Assembly: GCF_003752365.1 (NCBI RefSeq)
Contig: NZ_RJUO01000002.1
Coordinates: 62,001 to 126,000 of the forward strand
Origin: Frondihabitans sp. PhB188
GTDB taxonomy: Bacteria; Actinomycetota; Actinomycetes; Actinomycetales; Microbacteriaceae
Reading direction: 5' to 3'
DNA length: 64,000 bases
Part shown: one piece after another, positions 35,835 to 44,688 of the stretch
How the letters are laid out: the number at the start of each line of letters is the position of its first letter
Numbering within the stretch: position 1 is the first letter of the stretch
Notes under the pieces: model-generated
Database searches by the model: none
Told to the model about the DNA's origin: nothing
What the model saw: only the letters and a program-made list of their open reading frames with translations
Program-made: the position numbers and the translations under genes

Positions 35835-36179
35835 TCAGCTCTGCGAGACGAATTCGATCTCAGGCGCAATGCCGTCGGCAAGCAGGAAGTAGCCCAGGAA
35901 CACCACGGGCTCGTTCCGGGTGTCGAACTTCGAGACCACGGTCCCGGCGGGTTCGTAGAAGACATCGCCGGCCCGCAGGACCGACTCCGGCTCGGAACCG
36001 ATCTGGAAGGTGACAGAGCCGCTCTCGATCGTGCCGAAGACCGGCCCGTTATGCATGTGAGCTCCGCCGGCAGTGAAGGCCTCGATCGATATGCGTCGCA
36101 CCTCGACGCGCGAGACGCTCATCACAGAACCGAGGTCCTGTTCCATCAGCGTCGATCGGGAGACAGGCGAGTCAGTCAT
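35835..36179 (-). CDS. Cupin-domain protein
   Basis: 114-residue single beta-barrel. GGAHMHNGPVFGTIESGSVTFQIG matches cupin motif 1 (with HxH and a later E), and AGDVFYEPAGTVVSKFD is motif 2 (usually PxxxxH, here degenerate). Metal binding is therefore only partly supported. Role unknown. Its ATG overlaps the stop of the upstream GNAT gene as ATGA, so the two are translated together. Confidence 0.8.
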   Translation of the reverse strand: MTDSPVSRSTLMEQDLGSVMSVSRVEVRRISIEAFTAGGAHMHNGPVFGTIESGSVTFQIGSEPESVLRAGDVFYEPAGTVVSKFDTRNEPVVFLGYFLLADGIAPEIEFVSQS

Positions 36180-36700
36180 GGCCGTAGCCTGCCACGGGCT
36201 GCTCGGTCATCGACTGACGTGCCCCACGGTCGAGAGCCTTTGCTGTACCAACGGTCGGAGTACGGCTCGTCGTTGAACGCGTCGACGGACTCGAAGCCGA
36301 GGCGTTCGTACAGGGCGCACGCCTCTCCGAGTTCGGCGCGGGTATCGAGCCGGACAGTGCTTATCCCCCGTTCCCTGCACGCCTCCTCGGCAGCTCGCAG
36401 GAGACGTGAGCCGACTCCTCTCCCCCGGTGAGCCGGCAGCGTGAAGACCTTCGTCAATTCCGCCACTCCGGCCGTGAACTGCACGCCGACACAGCCGATC
36501 GGCTGGTCGTCCTCAGTAGCGAGGAAGAGCACCCCCGCGTCTCCGTCGAGGTCGTCGCAGGGCTCGTCGAGCAGGGCTTGATCGACCTCCCGAGCCGTTG
36601 CCGGCCGATTGAACCATCGAGACGCGACGTCGAGCATGTAGGCCCGCACGATCGTCGATGCCGCAGGCGCATCGGGGGAAACGGGCTCGATCATGACCAT
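36176..36700 (-). CDS. GNAT-family N-acetyltransferase
   Basis: 174 residues. The acetyl-CoA binding stretch is VFTLPAHRGRGVGSRLLRAAEEACRERG (motif A with R-G-x-G), and ACALYERLGFESVDAF is motif B. Substrate unknown. ATG 36700 is six bases behind TAGGCT on the minus strand with no ribosome-binding site. Operon with the downstream cupin gene. Confidence 0.87.
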   Translation of the reverse strand: MVMIEPVSPDAPAASTIVRAYMLDVASRWFNRPATAREVDQALLDEPCDDLDGDAGVLFLATEDDQPIGCVGVQFTAGVAELTKVFTLPAHRGRGVGSRLLRAAEEACRERGISTVRLDTRAELGEACALYERLGFESVDAFNDEPYSDRWYSKGSRPWGTSVDDRAARGRLRP

Positions 36701-37028
36701 GGCAGGAGCCTAGGGCTCCGATGGACGAGGGCACGAGCGAAGGCGGCAGCGCGATCGTGACCGCAGTCGCACTCAGGCGACGCGGAGTGGCCGCACGGTG
36801 GAATCGAGATGATGGCGGCGATCCGCAGAGGCGCTCTCGTTCAGTCGTGCTGCCAGGCGGAGCGCGGCGCGCGCACGCCACGTCGCGATCGCAGCTTCGT
36901 GTGCTGATGCCGACTGACGATGGGACAGCTCTACGATGGGAATTCGGTCCGTCGCGCGCGGTGTCTCGATCTCTCTGAGGGGAATGTCGCGGCTCGGGCG
37001 AACGATGGTCATGCTGAGGGGGAGCGTC
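36701..37028. other. 328-base divergent intergenic region
   Basis: Between the GNAT gene and the GH20 gene. It holds TAGGCT (minus strand) for the GNAT gene. On the plus strand ACGATGGGA occurs twice (near 36917 and 36933) and TACGAT at 36932-36937 could be a -10 box for the GH20 gene. No gene seen. Confidence 0.5.
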
Positions 37029-38552
37029 GTGGTGCGTCGGAAGAGAGATCGATTCGTAGCGGACGGAGCGCCTGCGCCTCGTCACGCCCGACGGATCATC
37101 GCTGCCGGAGTGGCGATTTCGATGTCGGCTGCAGCGCTGGTCGGCATCGGCGCATTCGCAGGATCAGCGAAGACCGCGACGCCTGACGCCTCTGCCGTGA
37201 CGCTCGCCGCCCTCAGCTCGAAGGTGTCACCGCTGAAGATCACCAAGGTCACCGCCACCTCGACCGGCACGTCCGTGCGCACCACCCTGAAGATCACGAA
37301 CAGCTCCTCCGTGCGGAAGCCGGCTCTCCACGCCTGGCTCTACCTGGCCGCAGGCACCGAGAAGTACACGCTCGGCCAGGTCACCGTGAAGTCACTCGCG
37401 GGGGGCGCGAACACGACGGTCCGCGCGATCCACCGTGCTCCTGCCCGCGCGGCGAAAGGGAAGTACGCGGTCCTCGCCTGCACTGGCGTGTACTCGACGC
37501 AGAACTGCCGCGCGTCGGCGGCCAGTGTCAGGACCTCGCCCGCGACCCGGGCACGTCCCGACACGGGTGTGATGCTCGATGTCGCTCGGGCCTACTACCC
37601 GGTGGCGCTGATCAAGAAGTACATCGACCTCCTCGCCGCGAACGGCGGCCGCTTTCTGCACCTGCACCTCACCGACGACCAGAACGTCGGAATCGAGAGC
37701 AGAGTCCTCGGCCAGACCCTCGCGAATGCCGATCTCGACGACGGCGTCTACACGAGTCGAGTGACCGGCCGTCCCTTTCTGAGCGCCGCGCAGGCGCGCG
37801 AGATCTCCGACTACTCAGCGAAGCGAGGCATCGCGCTGGTGCCCGAGATCGACACTCCCGGTCACATGGCTGCCGCATTCGCCCTTCTCGAGGCTCGACA
37901 CGGCACCAAGTGGGTCGATCGCATACGTGCGGATGAAAGCGAGCTCGACACCTCGGTTCCGGGAAGTCTGGCGCTCGCGACCGAGCTGTACACGGAGGTG
38001 ACGCGGACCTTCCCGTCCAGTCGCACCGTGCACATCGGCGGCGACGAATGGGGAGGCGGCGTCACCGCCGATCAACGCGTCAGATGGCTGAATGCGATGG
38101 CGGCCGCTGTCGGCAATCGTCAGGTGTGGGCGTGGAACGACGGGATCGACCGGACGGCGGTGAAGCGATTGGATCCGCGCGTCCGCGTCACCTACTGGAG
38201 CTTCGATGGAGATACCGAAGACGAGGCGGAGCGCCTTCAACGGAGAAAGCACCGGGCGAGCGCGAACGACCTCTCCGCGGCGGGGATCGACCTGCTCAAC
38301 TACAACTCGTACTACCTCTACGAGGTGCCGAGCGATCTCGACGAGGCCGACAGCGCGTACACCGTCGCCGATCTCCGCACGAACTGGTCGCTCCGGACGT
38401 GGGACGGCGACTCCGGTTCGCTTCTTCCTGCTCCGATGTCGGGTGCGGCCGTGGCGATCTGGGGAGAGGACCTCGAGAACCCGCCCTCGGACGCTCTCCT
38501 GCGCTGGAGCACGCCGCACGTGGTCGCGATGATCGACACCGCGCGCTCCTGA
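37029..38552 (+). CDS. Secreted dispersin-B-like beta-N-acetylglucosaminidase (GH20) with CARDB domain
   Basis: About 507 residues. A basic N-region and Sec signal helix (IIAAGVAISMSAAALVGIGA) end near residue 50. A CARDB-like beta domain follows (about 60-165, TLKITNSSSVRKPALHAWLY). The GH20 barrel (175-507) resembles dispersin B throughout: GVMLDVARAYYP, GGRFLHLHLTDDQN, HIGGDEWGG with D339-E340 as the substrate-assisted catalytic pair, WAWNDGI, VTYWSFDGDTED, LNYNSYYLYEVP, and IWGEDLENP. Dispersin B cleaves poly-N-acetylglucosamine and disperses biofilm. There is no GH20b domain. GGGGGAG precedes GTG 37029/37032; upstream ATGs lack a site. Confidence 0.88.
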   Translation: MVRRKRDRFVADGAPAPRHARRIIAAGVAISMSAAALVGIGAFAGSAKTATPDASAVTLAALSSKVSPLKITKVTATSTGTSVRTTLKITNSSSVRKPALHAWLYLAAGTEKYTLGQVTVKSLAGGANTTVRAIHRAPARAAKGKYAVLACTGVYSTQNCRASAASVRTSPATRARPDTGVMLDVARAYYPVALIKKYIDLLAANGGRFLHLHLTDDQNVGIESRVLGQTLANADLDDGVYTSRVTGRPFLSAAQAREISDYSAKRGIALVPEIDTPGHMAAAFALLEARHGTKWVDRIRADESELDTSVPGSLALATELYTEVTRTFPSSRTVHIGGDEWGGGVTADQRVRWLNAMAAAVGNRQVWAWNDGIDRTAVKRLDPRVRVTYWSFDGDTEDEAERLQRRKHRASANDLSAAGIDLLNYNSYYLYEVPSDLDEADSAYTVADLRTNWSLRTWDGDSGSLLPAPMSGAAVAIWGEDLENPPSDALLRWSTPHVVAMIDTARS

Positions 38553-38690
38553 TTCTTCTCGTCGTCGAGAGCCGATCGCCGACATGCACGCCAGCCGTCG
38601 GCGAACATGGCGCGACAACCAGCTGACGCCGCCTATAGTAGCGGCGGGCTGACCGCCCGACCGCTTCCCCCAGACCCACAGGAGATCCCG

Positions 38691-38984
38691 ATGGCTGCCG
38701 ACTACGACGCCCCACGCAACGCCCCCGACACCGACGACAACGTCGTCTCCATCGACGCCCGAGCGACCAAGCCGACCGGCCTGACGGCCGACCTCGACGA
38801 CGGCGACTCGGCCGACGGCTTCGAGCTCGAGGCCTCCATCGTCGACGAGGCGCTCGACGTCATCGTGCTGCCGATCCAGGAGCACGAGTTCACCTGCGTC
38901 GAGTGCTTCCTCGTCCGTCCGCGCATCCAGCTCGACCACGAGACGAAGCTCGGACCGGTGTGCATGGAGTGCGCCGCGCTCTAG
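38691..38984 (+). CDS. DUF4193 family zinc-ribbon-like protein
   Basis: 97 residues, acidic, with two Cys pairs, CVEC and CMEC, near the C terminus that probably bind zinc. The block HEFTCVECFLVRPRIQL is the DUF4193 hallmark, a family nearly confined to actinobacteria and of unknown role. AGGAGATCCC precedes the ATG. TATAGT at 38634-38639 is a strong -10 box. Followed closely by an MFS transporter in the same direction. Confidence 0.88.
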   Translation: MAADYDAPRNAPDTDDNVVSIDARATKPTGLTADLDDGDSADGFELEASIVDEALDVIVLPIQEHEFTCVECFLVRPRIQLDHETKLGPVCMECAAL

Positions 38985-39096
38985 ATCGACAAACCGACGC
39001 CCTTTTCACCCCGGGCGGACACGACGCCTCCGCGGGTCTACCGTGCACCGCGTTGCTCCACGCAACATCCGAGGTGCAATGCGCGAAGGAGCACAC

Positions 39097-40542
39097 ATGT
39101 CGAGCACGACGGCAAGCCAGAGCAAGGGTCCGGTGACGAGCCTCGTCGCCGCCCGGATGGACCGTCTCCCCTGGACCAGGTTCCACTGGTCGATCATCGT
39201 CGGCCTCGGCATCTCGTGGGTGCTCGACGGTCTCGAGATCCAGATCGTGGCGTCGAACGGCTTCGCCCAGGAATTCAACATGTCCTCCGGGCAGGTCGGC
39301 GCACTCGGTACGACGTACCTGATCGGCCAGGTCGTCGGAGCCATCGTCTTCGGCCGGCTCTCCGACCGCCTGGGGCGCAAGAAGCTCTTCATCCTGACGC
39401 TGGTGATCTACCTGGTCGGATCGGGTGTCGCGGGCCTCTCGCCCGCCGTCTGGTTCCTGTTCGTCTTCCGATTCGTCGCCGGCCTCGGCATCGGCGGCGA
39501 GTACGCCGCCATCAACTCGGCGATCGACGAGCTGATCCCGGCCAAGTACCGCGGTCGCGTCGACATCGCCATCAACGGCACCTACTGGGGCGGTGCGGCT
39601 CTCGGAGCGGCGACCAACTACTTCTTCCTGAACCACGACATCTTCGCGGTCAATGTCGGCTGGCGCCTGGCGTTCTTCATCGGGCCGGTCCTCGGAATCC
39701 TGATCATCTTCCTCCGCCGCAACATCCCCGAGAGCCCCCGGTGGCTGATGACTCACGGCTTCCAGAAAGAGGCCGAGGCGACGGTCGACGACATCGAGTC
39801 GCGGGTGAAGCACGAGGGCGGCCACCTCGAAGACGTCGACCCGAAGCTCGCGATGGAGGTCAAGGCGACGGGCAGCATCCCGTTCCGGACGATCGCTCGG
39901 GTCCTGTTCAAGCAGTACCCGACCCGCACGCTCGTCGGCGCGACCATGATGATCACGCAGTCGTTCCTCTACAACGCGATCTTCTTCACCTACGCGCTCG
40001 TGCTCACGAACTTCTACGGCCTCAGCGACAGCGGCGCCCAGGTCTACTTCTTCCCGTTCGCGATCGGCAACCTGGTCGGGCCCCTCGTGCTCGGGCCGCT
40101 CTTCGACACCATCGGCCGCCGCAAGATGATCTTCAGCACGTACGTGATCTCTGGAGCAGTGCTCGCGGTGTCGGCGGCCCTCTTCAGCGCCGACCTCCTG
40201 ACCGCGACGACGCAGACGATCTTCTGGTGCGTGGCGTTCTTCTTCGCGTCCGCCGGGGCGTCCAGCGCGTACCTGACCGTGTCCGAGATCTTCCCCCTCG
40301 AGATCCGCAGCCAGGCGATCTCGTACTTCTTCGCGCTCGCCCAGATCTTCGGCGCCCTTGCGCCGCTCATCTACGGCGTGCTCGTCGGCGACGGCACCGA
40401 CCGCGGGCCGCTCACCGCGGGCTACTACCTGGGCGCGGCCATCATGATCATCGGAGGCGTCATCGCCCTGATCTTCGGGGTCAACGCCGAGCGACAGGGC
40501 CTGGAGTCGATCACCGAGCCCCTGTCCGTGGTGCGCAAGTAG
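39097..40542 (+). CDS. MFS transporter (metabolite:H+ symporter type)
   Basis: 481 residues, 12 TM helices in two halves with a cytoplasmic loop near 225-280. Motif A copies: GRLSDRLGRKKLF and DTIGRRKMIF. FRFVAGLGIGGEYAAINSAIDELIPAKYRGR is the sugar-porter-like signature of helices 4-5. Substrate unknown; organic acids or sugars are transported by relatives. GAAGGAG lies six bases before ATG 39097; an upstream in-frame ATG at 39079 is less likely. A hairpin with TTTT follows it. Confidence 0.88.
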   Translation: MSSTTASQSKGPVTSLVAARMDRLPWTRFHWSIIVGLGISWVLDGLEIQIVASNGFAQEFNMSSGQVGALGTTYLIGQVVGAIVFGRLSDRLGRKKLFILTLVIYLVGSGVAGLSPAVWFLFVFRFVAGLGIGGEYAAINSAIDELIPAKYRGRVDIAINGTYWGGAALGAATNYFFLNHDIFAVNVGWRLAFFIGPVLGILIIFLRRNIPESPRWLMTHGFQKEAEATVDDIESRVKHEGGHLEDVDPKLAMEVKATGSIPFRTIARVLFKQYPTRTLVGATMMITQSFLYNAIFFTYALVLTNFYGLSDSGAQVYFFPFAIGNLVGPLVLGPLFDTIGRRKMIFSTYVISGAVLAVSAALFSADLLTATTQTIFWCVAFFFASAGASSAYLTVSEIFPLEIRSQAISYFFALAQIFGALAPLIYGVLVGDGTDRGPLTAGYYLGAAIMIIGGVIALIFGVNAERQGLESITEPLSVVRK

Positions 40543-40559
40543 CGCCGAACCCGCCGCTT

Positions 40560-40601
40560 CGGCTCAGCCCCTCGGGAGTTCCTGGGGGGCTGAGCCGTTT
40601 T
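40560..40601 (+). terminator. Rho-independent terminator of the MFS gene
   Basis: CGGCTCAGCCCC (40560-40571) pairs perfectly with GGGGCTGAGCCG (40586-40597), then TTTT. It is one of the few hairpins in the window with a T run, and it overlaps the 3' end of the minus-strand epimerase gene. Confidence 0.85.
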
Positions 40602-41307
40602 CGCGGGCCTGAGCCGTCACCAGCGGCGTCTCTCCCGCGAGGTCGAGGCCGAGGTCGACGAGCACGACCCGCCCGGCGAGGCCCGACGCGGGCGCCAGCA
40701 GCAGCCCGGCCTTCACGGCGCCGAACGTCACGGTCACCAGCGCAGGAAGCACGGCTCCGGGCTCGGGCACCGACCCGTCGTCGCACCCGACGCCCGAGGG
40801 CAGATCCACCGCGACGACCGACGGCGCGCCCATCATCCGCGTGATCACGCGCGGGCGCACAGCCTCGACGACCTCCTCGGCCCGACCACGGAGCGCAGGA
40901 TCTCCTCCGGACCCGATGCCGAGGATCCCGTCCACCACGACGTCCACCCCCTCGAGCAGCCCGTCGAACTCGGCCGAGCCGGGCACGGCCCCGCGCGCGT
41001 CGGCCGACGCGCCCGCAGCGACGGCGGCGGCGAGCCCGGCGTCGTGGACGCGCGAGCCCGTGGTCAGGATCCGCACGTCCGTGCCGTCGGCAGCGATGGA
41101 CGCCGCGGCGAAGAGCGCATCGCCGCCGTTGTCTCCCGTTCCTGCGAGCACCAGGACCACGCCGGGTACGGATCCGCGGGTGCTCAGGACGGCGCGCACC
41201 TCGTCGGCGAGCGCGGCAGCGGCACGCCTCATCAGGGGTTCGCCCGCCTCGAGCAGGGGCGCCTCGGCCCGACGGACCTGCTCGGCGCTGTATCCCGGAG
41301 TCGTCAT
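40564..41307 (-). CDS. nnrE: NAD(P)H-hydrate epimerase (YjeF N-terminal domain)
   Basis: Epimerises damaged NAD(P)HX so that the dehydratase can repair it. 247 residues covering only the YjeF N domain: VVLVLAGTGDNGGDALFAA is the GxGNNGGD signature, VDGILGIGS and AVDLPSGVGCDDG the later loops. The dehydratase half of bacterial fusion proteins is missing. ATG 41307 is six bases behind CACCAT on the minus strand, leaderless. The last codons overlap the terminator of the MFS gene. Confidence 0.88.
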   Translation of the reverse strand: MTTPGYSAEQVRRAEAPLLEAGEPLMRRAAAALADEVRAVLSTRGSVPGVVLVLAGTGDNGGDALFAAASIAADGTDVRILTTGSRVHDAGLAAAVAAGASADARGAVPGSAEFDGLLEGVDVVVDGILGIGSGGDPALRGRAEEVVEAVRPRVITRMMGAPSVVAVDLPSGVGCDDGSVPEPGAVLPALVTVTFGAVKAGLLLAPASGLAGRVVLVDLGLDLAGETPLVTAQARENGSAPQELPRG

Positions 41308-41355
41308 GCGGCCATGGTGGCACGGCGGACCCTCGGGAGTTGCGAGAATGGCCGG

Positions 41356-42162
41356 ATGCGCGCAACGACTCCGAGCCCCTTCGACGGCACCGAGATCGCC
41401 TACGAGGTCTCGGGGGCGGGCGAGCCGCTCCTGCTCGTGCACGGGTCAGGGCTCTCGAAAGGCACGTGGCGGGGCCTCGGCTACCTGCGCGACCTCGAGA
41501 GCGACTTCACGGTGATCGCGCTCGACCTGCGGGGCCACGGCCGCAGCGGCAAGCCGCACGACGCGAGCGCGTACGTGCCGGCGGCGTTCGCCTCGGACGT
41601 CGACGCGGTGCTCGACGCGGCCGCGCTCGGACCGGTGCACTACGTCGGCTACTCCATCGGCGCGCGCATCGGCCTGCGGCTCGCGCTCGACGAGCCGGCG
41701 CGCTTCCTGACTCTGACCACCATCGGCGGCTCGTTCGGCGACATGCACGGTCGCATCTCGTCGACGTTCTTCCCGACGTGGCGCGATGCGCTCGACAGCG
41801 GAGGGATGGACGAGTTCCTGAGGCGGTGGGGCGCGTTCCGCGGGCGCGAGGTCGACCCGGCGACGGCTCAGGCGTTCCGGGCCAACGACCCGCTGGCGCT
41901 GCGCGCCTTCTTCGAGGCCGTCGAGGAGCAGCCCGAGATCACCGACGTCGAGACTGAGCGGATCACGGTGCCGAGCCTCCTGATCGCCGGCACGCACGAC
42001 CACCCCCGCTACGAGCAGTCGCAGGCGGCGGCGAAGCGCATGCCGAGCGCCGCGTTCTTCGACCTGGTCGAGCAGGATCACAGCTCGTCGCTGCTGCCGG
42101 TCGACGAGGTCTCGGACCTGATCCGCACGTACGTCGAGGTGCAGCGGTCGCAGGTGCCCTAG
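41356..42162 (+). CDS. Alpha/beta hydrolase
   Basis: 268 residues. LLLVHGSGLSKGTW (oxyanion), DLRGHGRSGKP, nucleophile elbow VGYSIGARIG (Ser in GYSIG), acid in IAGTHDHPRY and His in VEQDHSSSL complete the fold. Substrate unknown. ATG is six bases behind GAGAAT (41344-41349). A short palindrome, GACGCCGACCGGCGTC, at 42167-42182 follows the stop codon. Confidence 0.87.
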   Translation: MRATTPSPFDGTEIAYEVSGAGEPLLLVHGSGLSKGTWRGLGYLRDLESDFTVIALDLRGHGRSGKPHDASAYVPAAFASDVDAVLDAAALGPVHYVGYSIGARIGLRLALDEPARFLTLTTIGGSFGDMHGRISSTFFPTWRDALDSGGMDEFLRRWGAFRGREVDPATAQAFRANDPLALRAFFEAVEEQPEITDVETERITVPSLLIAGTHDHPRYEQSQAAAKRMPSAAFFDLVEQDHSSSLLPVDEVSDLIRTYVEVQRSQVP

Positions 42163-42254
42163 GGCCGACGCCGACCGGCGTCGAAGCCCGATGCGCACGT
42201 CATCGGCACGGCCCGGGACGGCGGCGGCCGATCAGGCCGCTCTGAAGCCGCAGC

Positions 42255-42902
42255 TCAGCCGCGGCCGGTGGGGTCGGCGGCCACGCCAGCGCCGACGCCG
42301 CCGACGGGCGATCCGGCCCACGAGACCAGGGTCCAGCCCGCGTCGGGCGAGCCGTCGAGCGTGACGACGCCGGTGTTGCCGAGCTCGTGCCCGCGCAAGA
42401 AGGAGCCGTCTTCCGACAGCCCTCGCGTCGTCGCCCACACGCGGATGGCGGCACCGTGGCTGACGGCGGCCGCGACGGCGACGCCGCTCGCGGCGATCTC
42501 GGCCACGGCGTCGTCGTACCGGGCGAAGAACTCGTGTCCGCTCGGACCGCCGGGCAGCCGCACGTCGAGATGGCCCTCCGCCCAGCGGTGGACCGGGTCG
42601 ATGTAGCCCTCGTACGCCTCCTGGTCGGCTCGGTCTTCGAGGTCGCCGGCCTCGACCTCGCGGAGTCCGTCGAGCGGCATCGGCTGGATGCCGAGGGCGG
42701 CGGCCAACGGCGCCATCGTCTCGTGGGTGCGCACGAGAGTCGACACGAAGAGCGCCTCGATGCCGGCGTCCTGAAGCGCCGACGGGAGCGCCGCCGCCTG
42801 CTCGCGCCCCAGCTCGGTCAGGCTCGGCCCGGGCGCCTTCGTGTCGAGGATCCCCCCGACGTTCGCAGTGGTCTGACCGTGGCGGATGAGGAGCAGGCGC
42901 AT
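42255..42902 (-). CDS. Histidine phosphatase family protein
   Basis: 215 residues of the phosphoglycerate-mutase-like branch. LLLIRHGQTTAN is the RHG motif with the phosphorylated His; REVEAGDLEDR has the Glu; AVSHGAAIRVW the second catalytic His. Substrate unknown. ATG 42902 is seven bases behind TAGGCT on the minus strand; divergent from the M18 peptidase 34 bases away. Confidence 0.9.
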   Translation of the reverse strand: MRLLLIRHGQTTANVGGILDTKAPGPSLTELGREQAAALPSALQDAGIEALFVSTLVRTHETMAPLAAALGIQPMPLDGLREVEAGDLEDRADQEAYEGYIDPVHRWAEGHLDVRLPGGPSGHEFFARYDDAVAEIAASGVAVAAAVSHGAAIRVWATTRGLSEDGSFLRGHELGNTGVVTLDGSPDAGWTLVSWAGSPVGGVGAGVAADPTGRG

Positions 42903-42936
42903 GCCTCTCAGCCTACGATGCGGCATTCTGGTCGGG

Positions 42937-44229
42937 ATGACTTCTCTCACCGACCACATCGACTCGTTCTCCGCGTTCATCTCGGCATCGCCGTCGTCGT
43001 ACCACGCGGCCGAGGAGGCCGCGGCGCGTCTCACGGCGGCCGGCTTCGAGCGTCTGGCCGAGGGCGACGCCTGGCCGACGTCGGCCGGTCGGCGCTTCGT
43101 CGTGCGCGACGGCGCCGTGATCGCCTGGGTGCAGCCGGAGGGGGCGACCGCGACGACGCCGTTCCGGATCGTCGGCGCGCACACCGACTCGCCCTCGTTC
43201 AAGCTCAAGCCGAACCCCGACACGGGCAGCTTCGGCTGGCAGCAGGCGGGCGTGGAGGTCTACGGCGGTCCGCTCTCGAACTCGTGGCTCGACCGAGACC
43301 TGGAGTTCGCCGGCCGCCTCGTCACCCGCGACGGCGCCGTCCACCTGGTGCGCACGGGGCCGGTCCTGCGCTTCCCGCAGCTGGCGATCCATCTCGACCG
43401 CGGGGTCAACGACGGGCTGAAGCTCGACCCGCAGCGTCACCTGCACCCGATCGTCGGCCTCGACTCGTCGGGCGGGCGCGGCGGCGACATCCTCGGCGCC
43501 CTCGCCGACATCGCGGGGGTCCGGGCCGACGAGGTGCTGGGCCACGACGTGCTCGTCGCCGACACGGCGGCACCGGCGCGCATCGGCTTCGACGGCGAGC
43601 TGCTCGCGGCCGGCCGCATGGACAACCTCTCGAGCGTGCACGCGGGGCTGACCGCCCTGATCGAGGGGGCGCAGGAACTCGCCGCCGCCGCCTCCATCTC
43701 CGTCCTGGCCGCCTTCGACCACGAGGAGGTGGGGTCGGCCAGCACGAGCGGTGCGAGCGGCCCGATCCTGGCCGACGTGCTCACGCGCATCTCCGCCGGC
43801 CTCGGTGCGACCGACAGCGATCGCTTCCGCGCGTTCTCGGCGTCGTGGTGCCTGTCGAGCGACGCCGGCCACGCGGTGCACCCGAACTACCCGGAGCGAC
43901 ACGACCCCGGCAACCTGCCGGTGCCGAACGGCGGGCCGCTGCTCAAGATCAACGCGAAGCAGCGCTACGCGACCGACGGCGTCGGCTCGGCCGAGTGGGC
44001 GCGGGCCTGCGAGCAGGCGGGCGTGCCGTTCCAGCCGTTCGTCTCGAACAACGCCGTGCCCTGCGGGTCGACCATCGGACCGCTCACCGCGACCCTCCTG
44101 GGCATCCGCACGATCGACGTCGGCGCTCCCCTGCTGTCGATGCACTCGGCTCGCGAGCTGGCCGGGGTCGACGACCTCCTCTCGCTCTCGCTCGCTGCGG
44201 GTGCGTTCCTCCACCCGCGCAGCGTCTAG
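42937..44229 (+). CDS. apeB: M18-family aminopeptidase
   Basis: Dinuclear-zinc aminopeptidase, 430 residues. RIVGAHTDSPSFKLKPNP holds the first His/Asp ligands, GRMDNLSSVHAGL the bridging Asp, AAFDHEEVGSASTSGASGP the catalytic Glu, SSDAGHAVHPNY and IGPLTATLLGIRTIDVG further ligands. These match aspartyl/neutral aminopeptidases of family M18, which release N-terminal residues in the cytoplasm. No obvious ribosome-binding site before ATG 42937. Confidence 0.93.
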   Translation: MTSLTDHIDSFSAFISASPSSYHAAEEAAARLTAAGFERLAEGDAWPTSAGRRFVVRDGAVIAWVQPEGATATTPFRIVGAHTDSPSFKLKPNPDTGSFGWQQAGVEVYGGPLSNSWLDRDLEFAGRLVTRDGAVHLVRTGPVLRFPQLAIHLDRGVNDGLKLDPQRHLHPIVGLDSSGGRGGDILGALADIAGVRADEVLGHDVLVADTAAPARIGFDGELLAAGRMDNLSSVHAGLTALIEGAQELAAAASISVLAAFDHEEVGSASTSGASGPILADVLTRISAGLGATDSDRFRAFSASWCLSSDAGHAVHPNYPERHDPGNLPVPNGGPLLKINAKQRYATDGVGSAEWARACEQAGVPFQPFVSNNAVPCGSTIGPLTATLLGIRTIDVGAPLLSMHSARELAGVDDLLSLSLAAGAFLHPRSV

Positions 44230-44304
44230 CGGCTCCCACCGCCGCCGGTCAATCCCCGCGCCTCCGACTTGGCATGGACGGGTCGGTCTGCCACTATGCC
44301 TGGT

Positions 44305-44352
44305 ATGAAGCGCTACGAGAACCCTCGGGGGATCGGTTCGGAACGCTCATGA
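44305..44352 (+). CDS. Leaderless micro-ORF MKRYENPRGIGSERS
   Basis: 15-codon ORF. CACTAT at 44292-44297 is seven bases before its ATG, the same geometry as other leaderless genes here. Its TGA overlaps the ATG of the next ORF as ATGA (44349-44352), so ribosomes could pass directly to it. It may be a regulatory leader or merely a coupling device; chance is possible. Confidence 0.4.
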   Translation: MKRYENPRGIGSERS

Positions 44353-44543
44353 CCAGCAGCTACTCGAGTGATCCCCGCGTCCCGCCCGTGCGTGTCGAGC
44401 ATCTCGGCAAGCACCATCGGTCGACGCCTCACGGACCGGTCGGCCTGCCCACTGCGGCGCCGGCTCCCGATCCGGGGCCCAGCTACGAGGACTTCCTCGA
44501 GCCTGACGACACCGGCGGCGAAGTCCCCGACAGGACCGGCTGA
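44349..44543 (+). CDS. Small hypothetical protein
   Basis: 64 residues, Pro/Ser-rich with acidic end (YEDFLEPDDTGGEVPDRTG); not recognised. It begins at the ATGA overlap with the upstream 15-codon ORF and has no ribosome-binding site of its own at proper distance. The rest of the 460-base space between the M18 peptidase and the acyl-CoA ligase holds only short repeats. Confidence 0.4.
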   Translation: MTSSYSSDPRVPPVRVEHLGKHHRSTPHGPVGLPTAAPAPDPGPSYEDFLEPDDTGGEVPDRTG

Positions 44544-44593
44544 GCACGACCGGCTGAGCAAGACCGGCTGAGCCCTCGACGGGCCCTCGACGG
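44534..44593. repeat. Short direct repeats before the acyl-CoA ligase
   Basis: GACCGGCTGAGC occurs three times with a 14-base period (44534, 44548, 44562), followed by CCCTCGACGG twice (44573 and 44584). The repeats span the end of the 64-residue ORF. They may be regulatory sites or slippage products. Confidence 0.75.
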
Positions 44594-44688
44594 TAGGCCA
44601 GGGTAGACATGTCGGTGCACGACGCAACACGATGTCGGCATCGAGCGAGGCGGCCGCGCCGGGTGGCGCCCGCACAGAAAGGCACGCC

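Noticed and set aside
36936-37028. ATG 36936 as start of the GH20 protein
   Set aside because: It would add 31 residues before the basic signal-peptide region and has no ribosome-binding site; GGGGGAG precedes GTG 37029.
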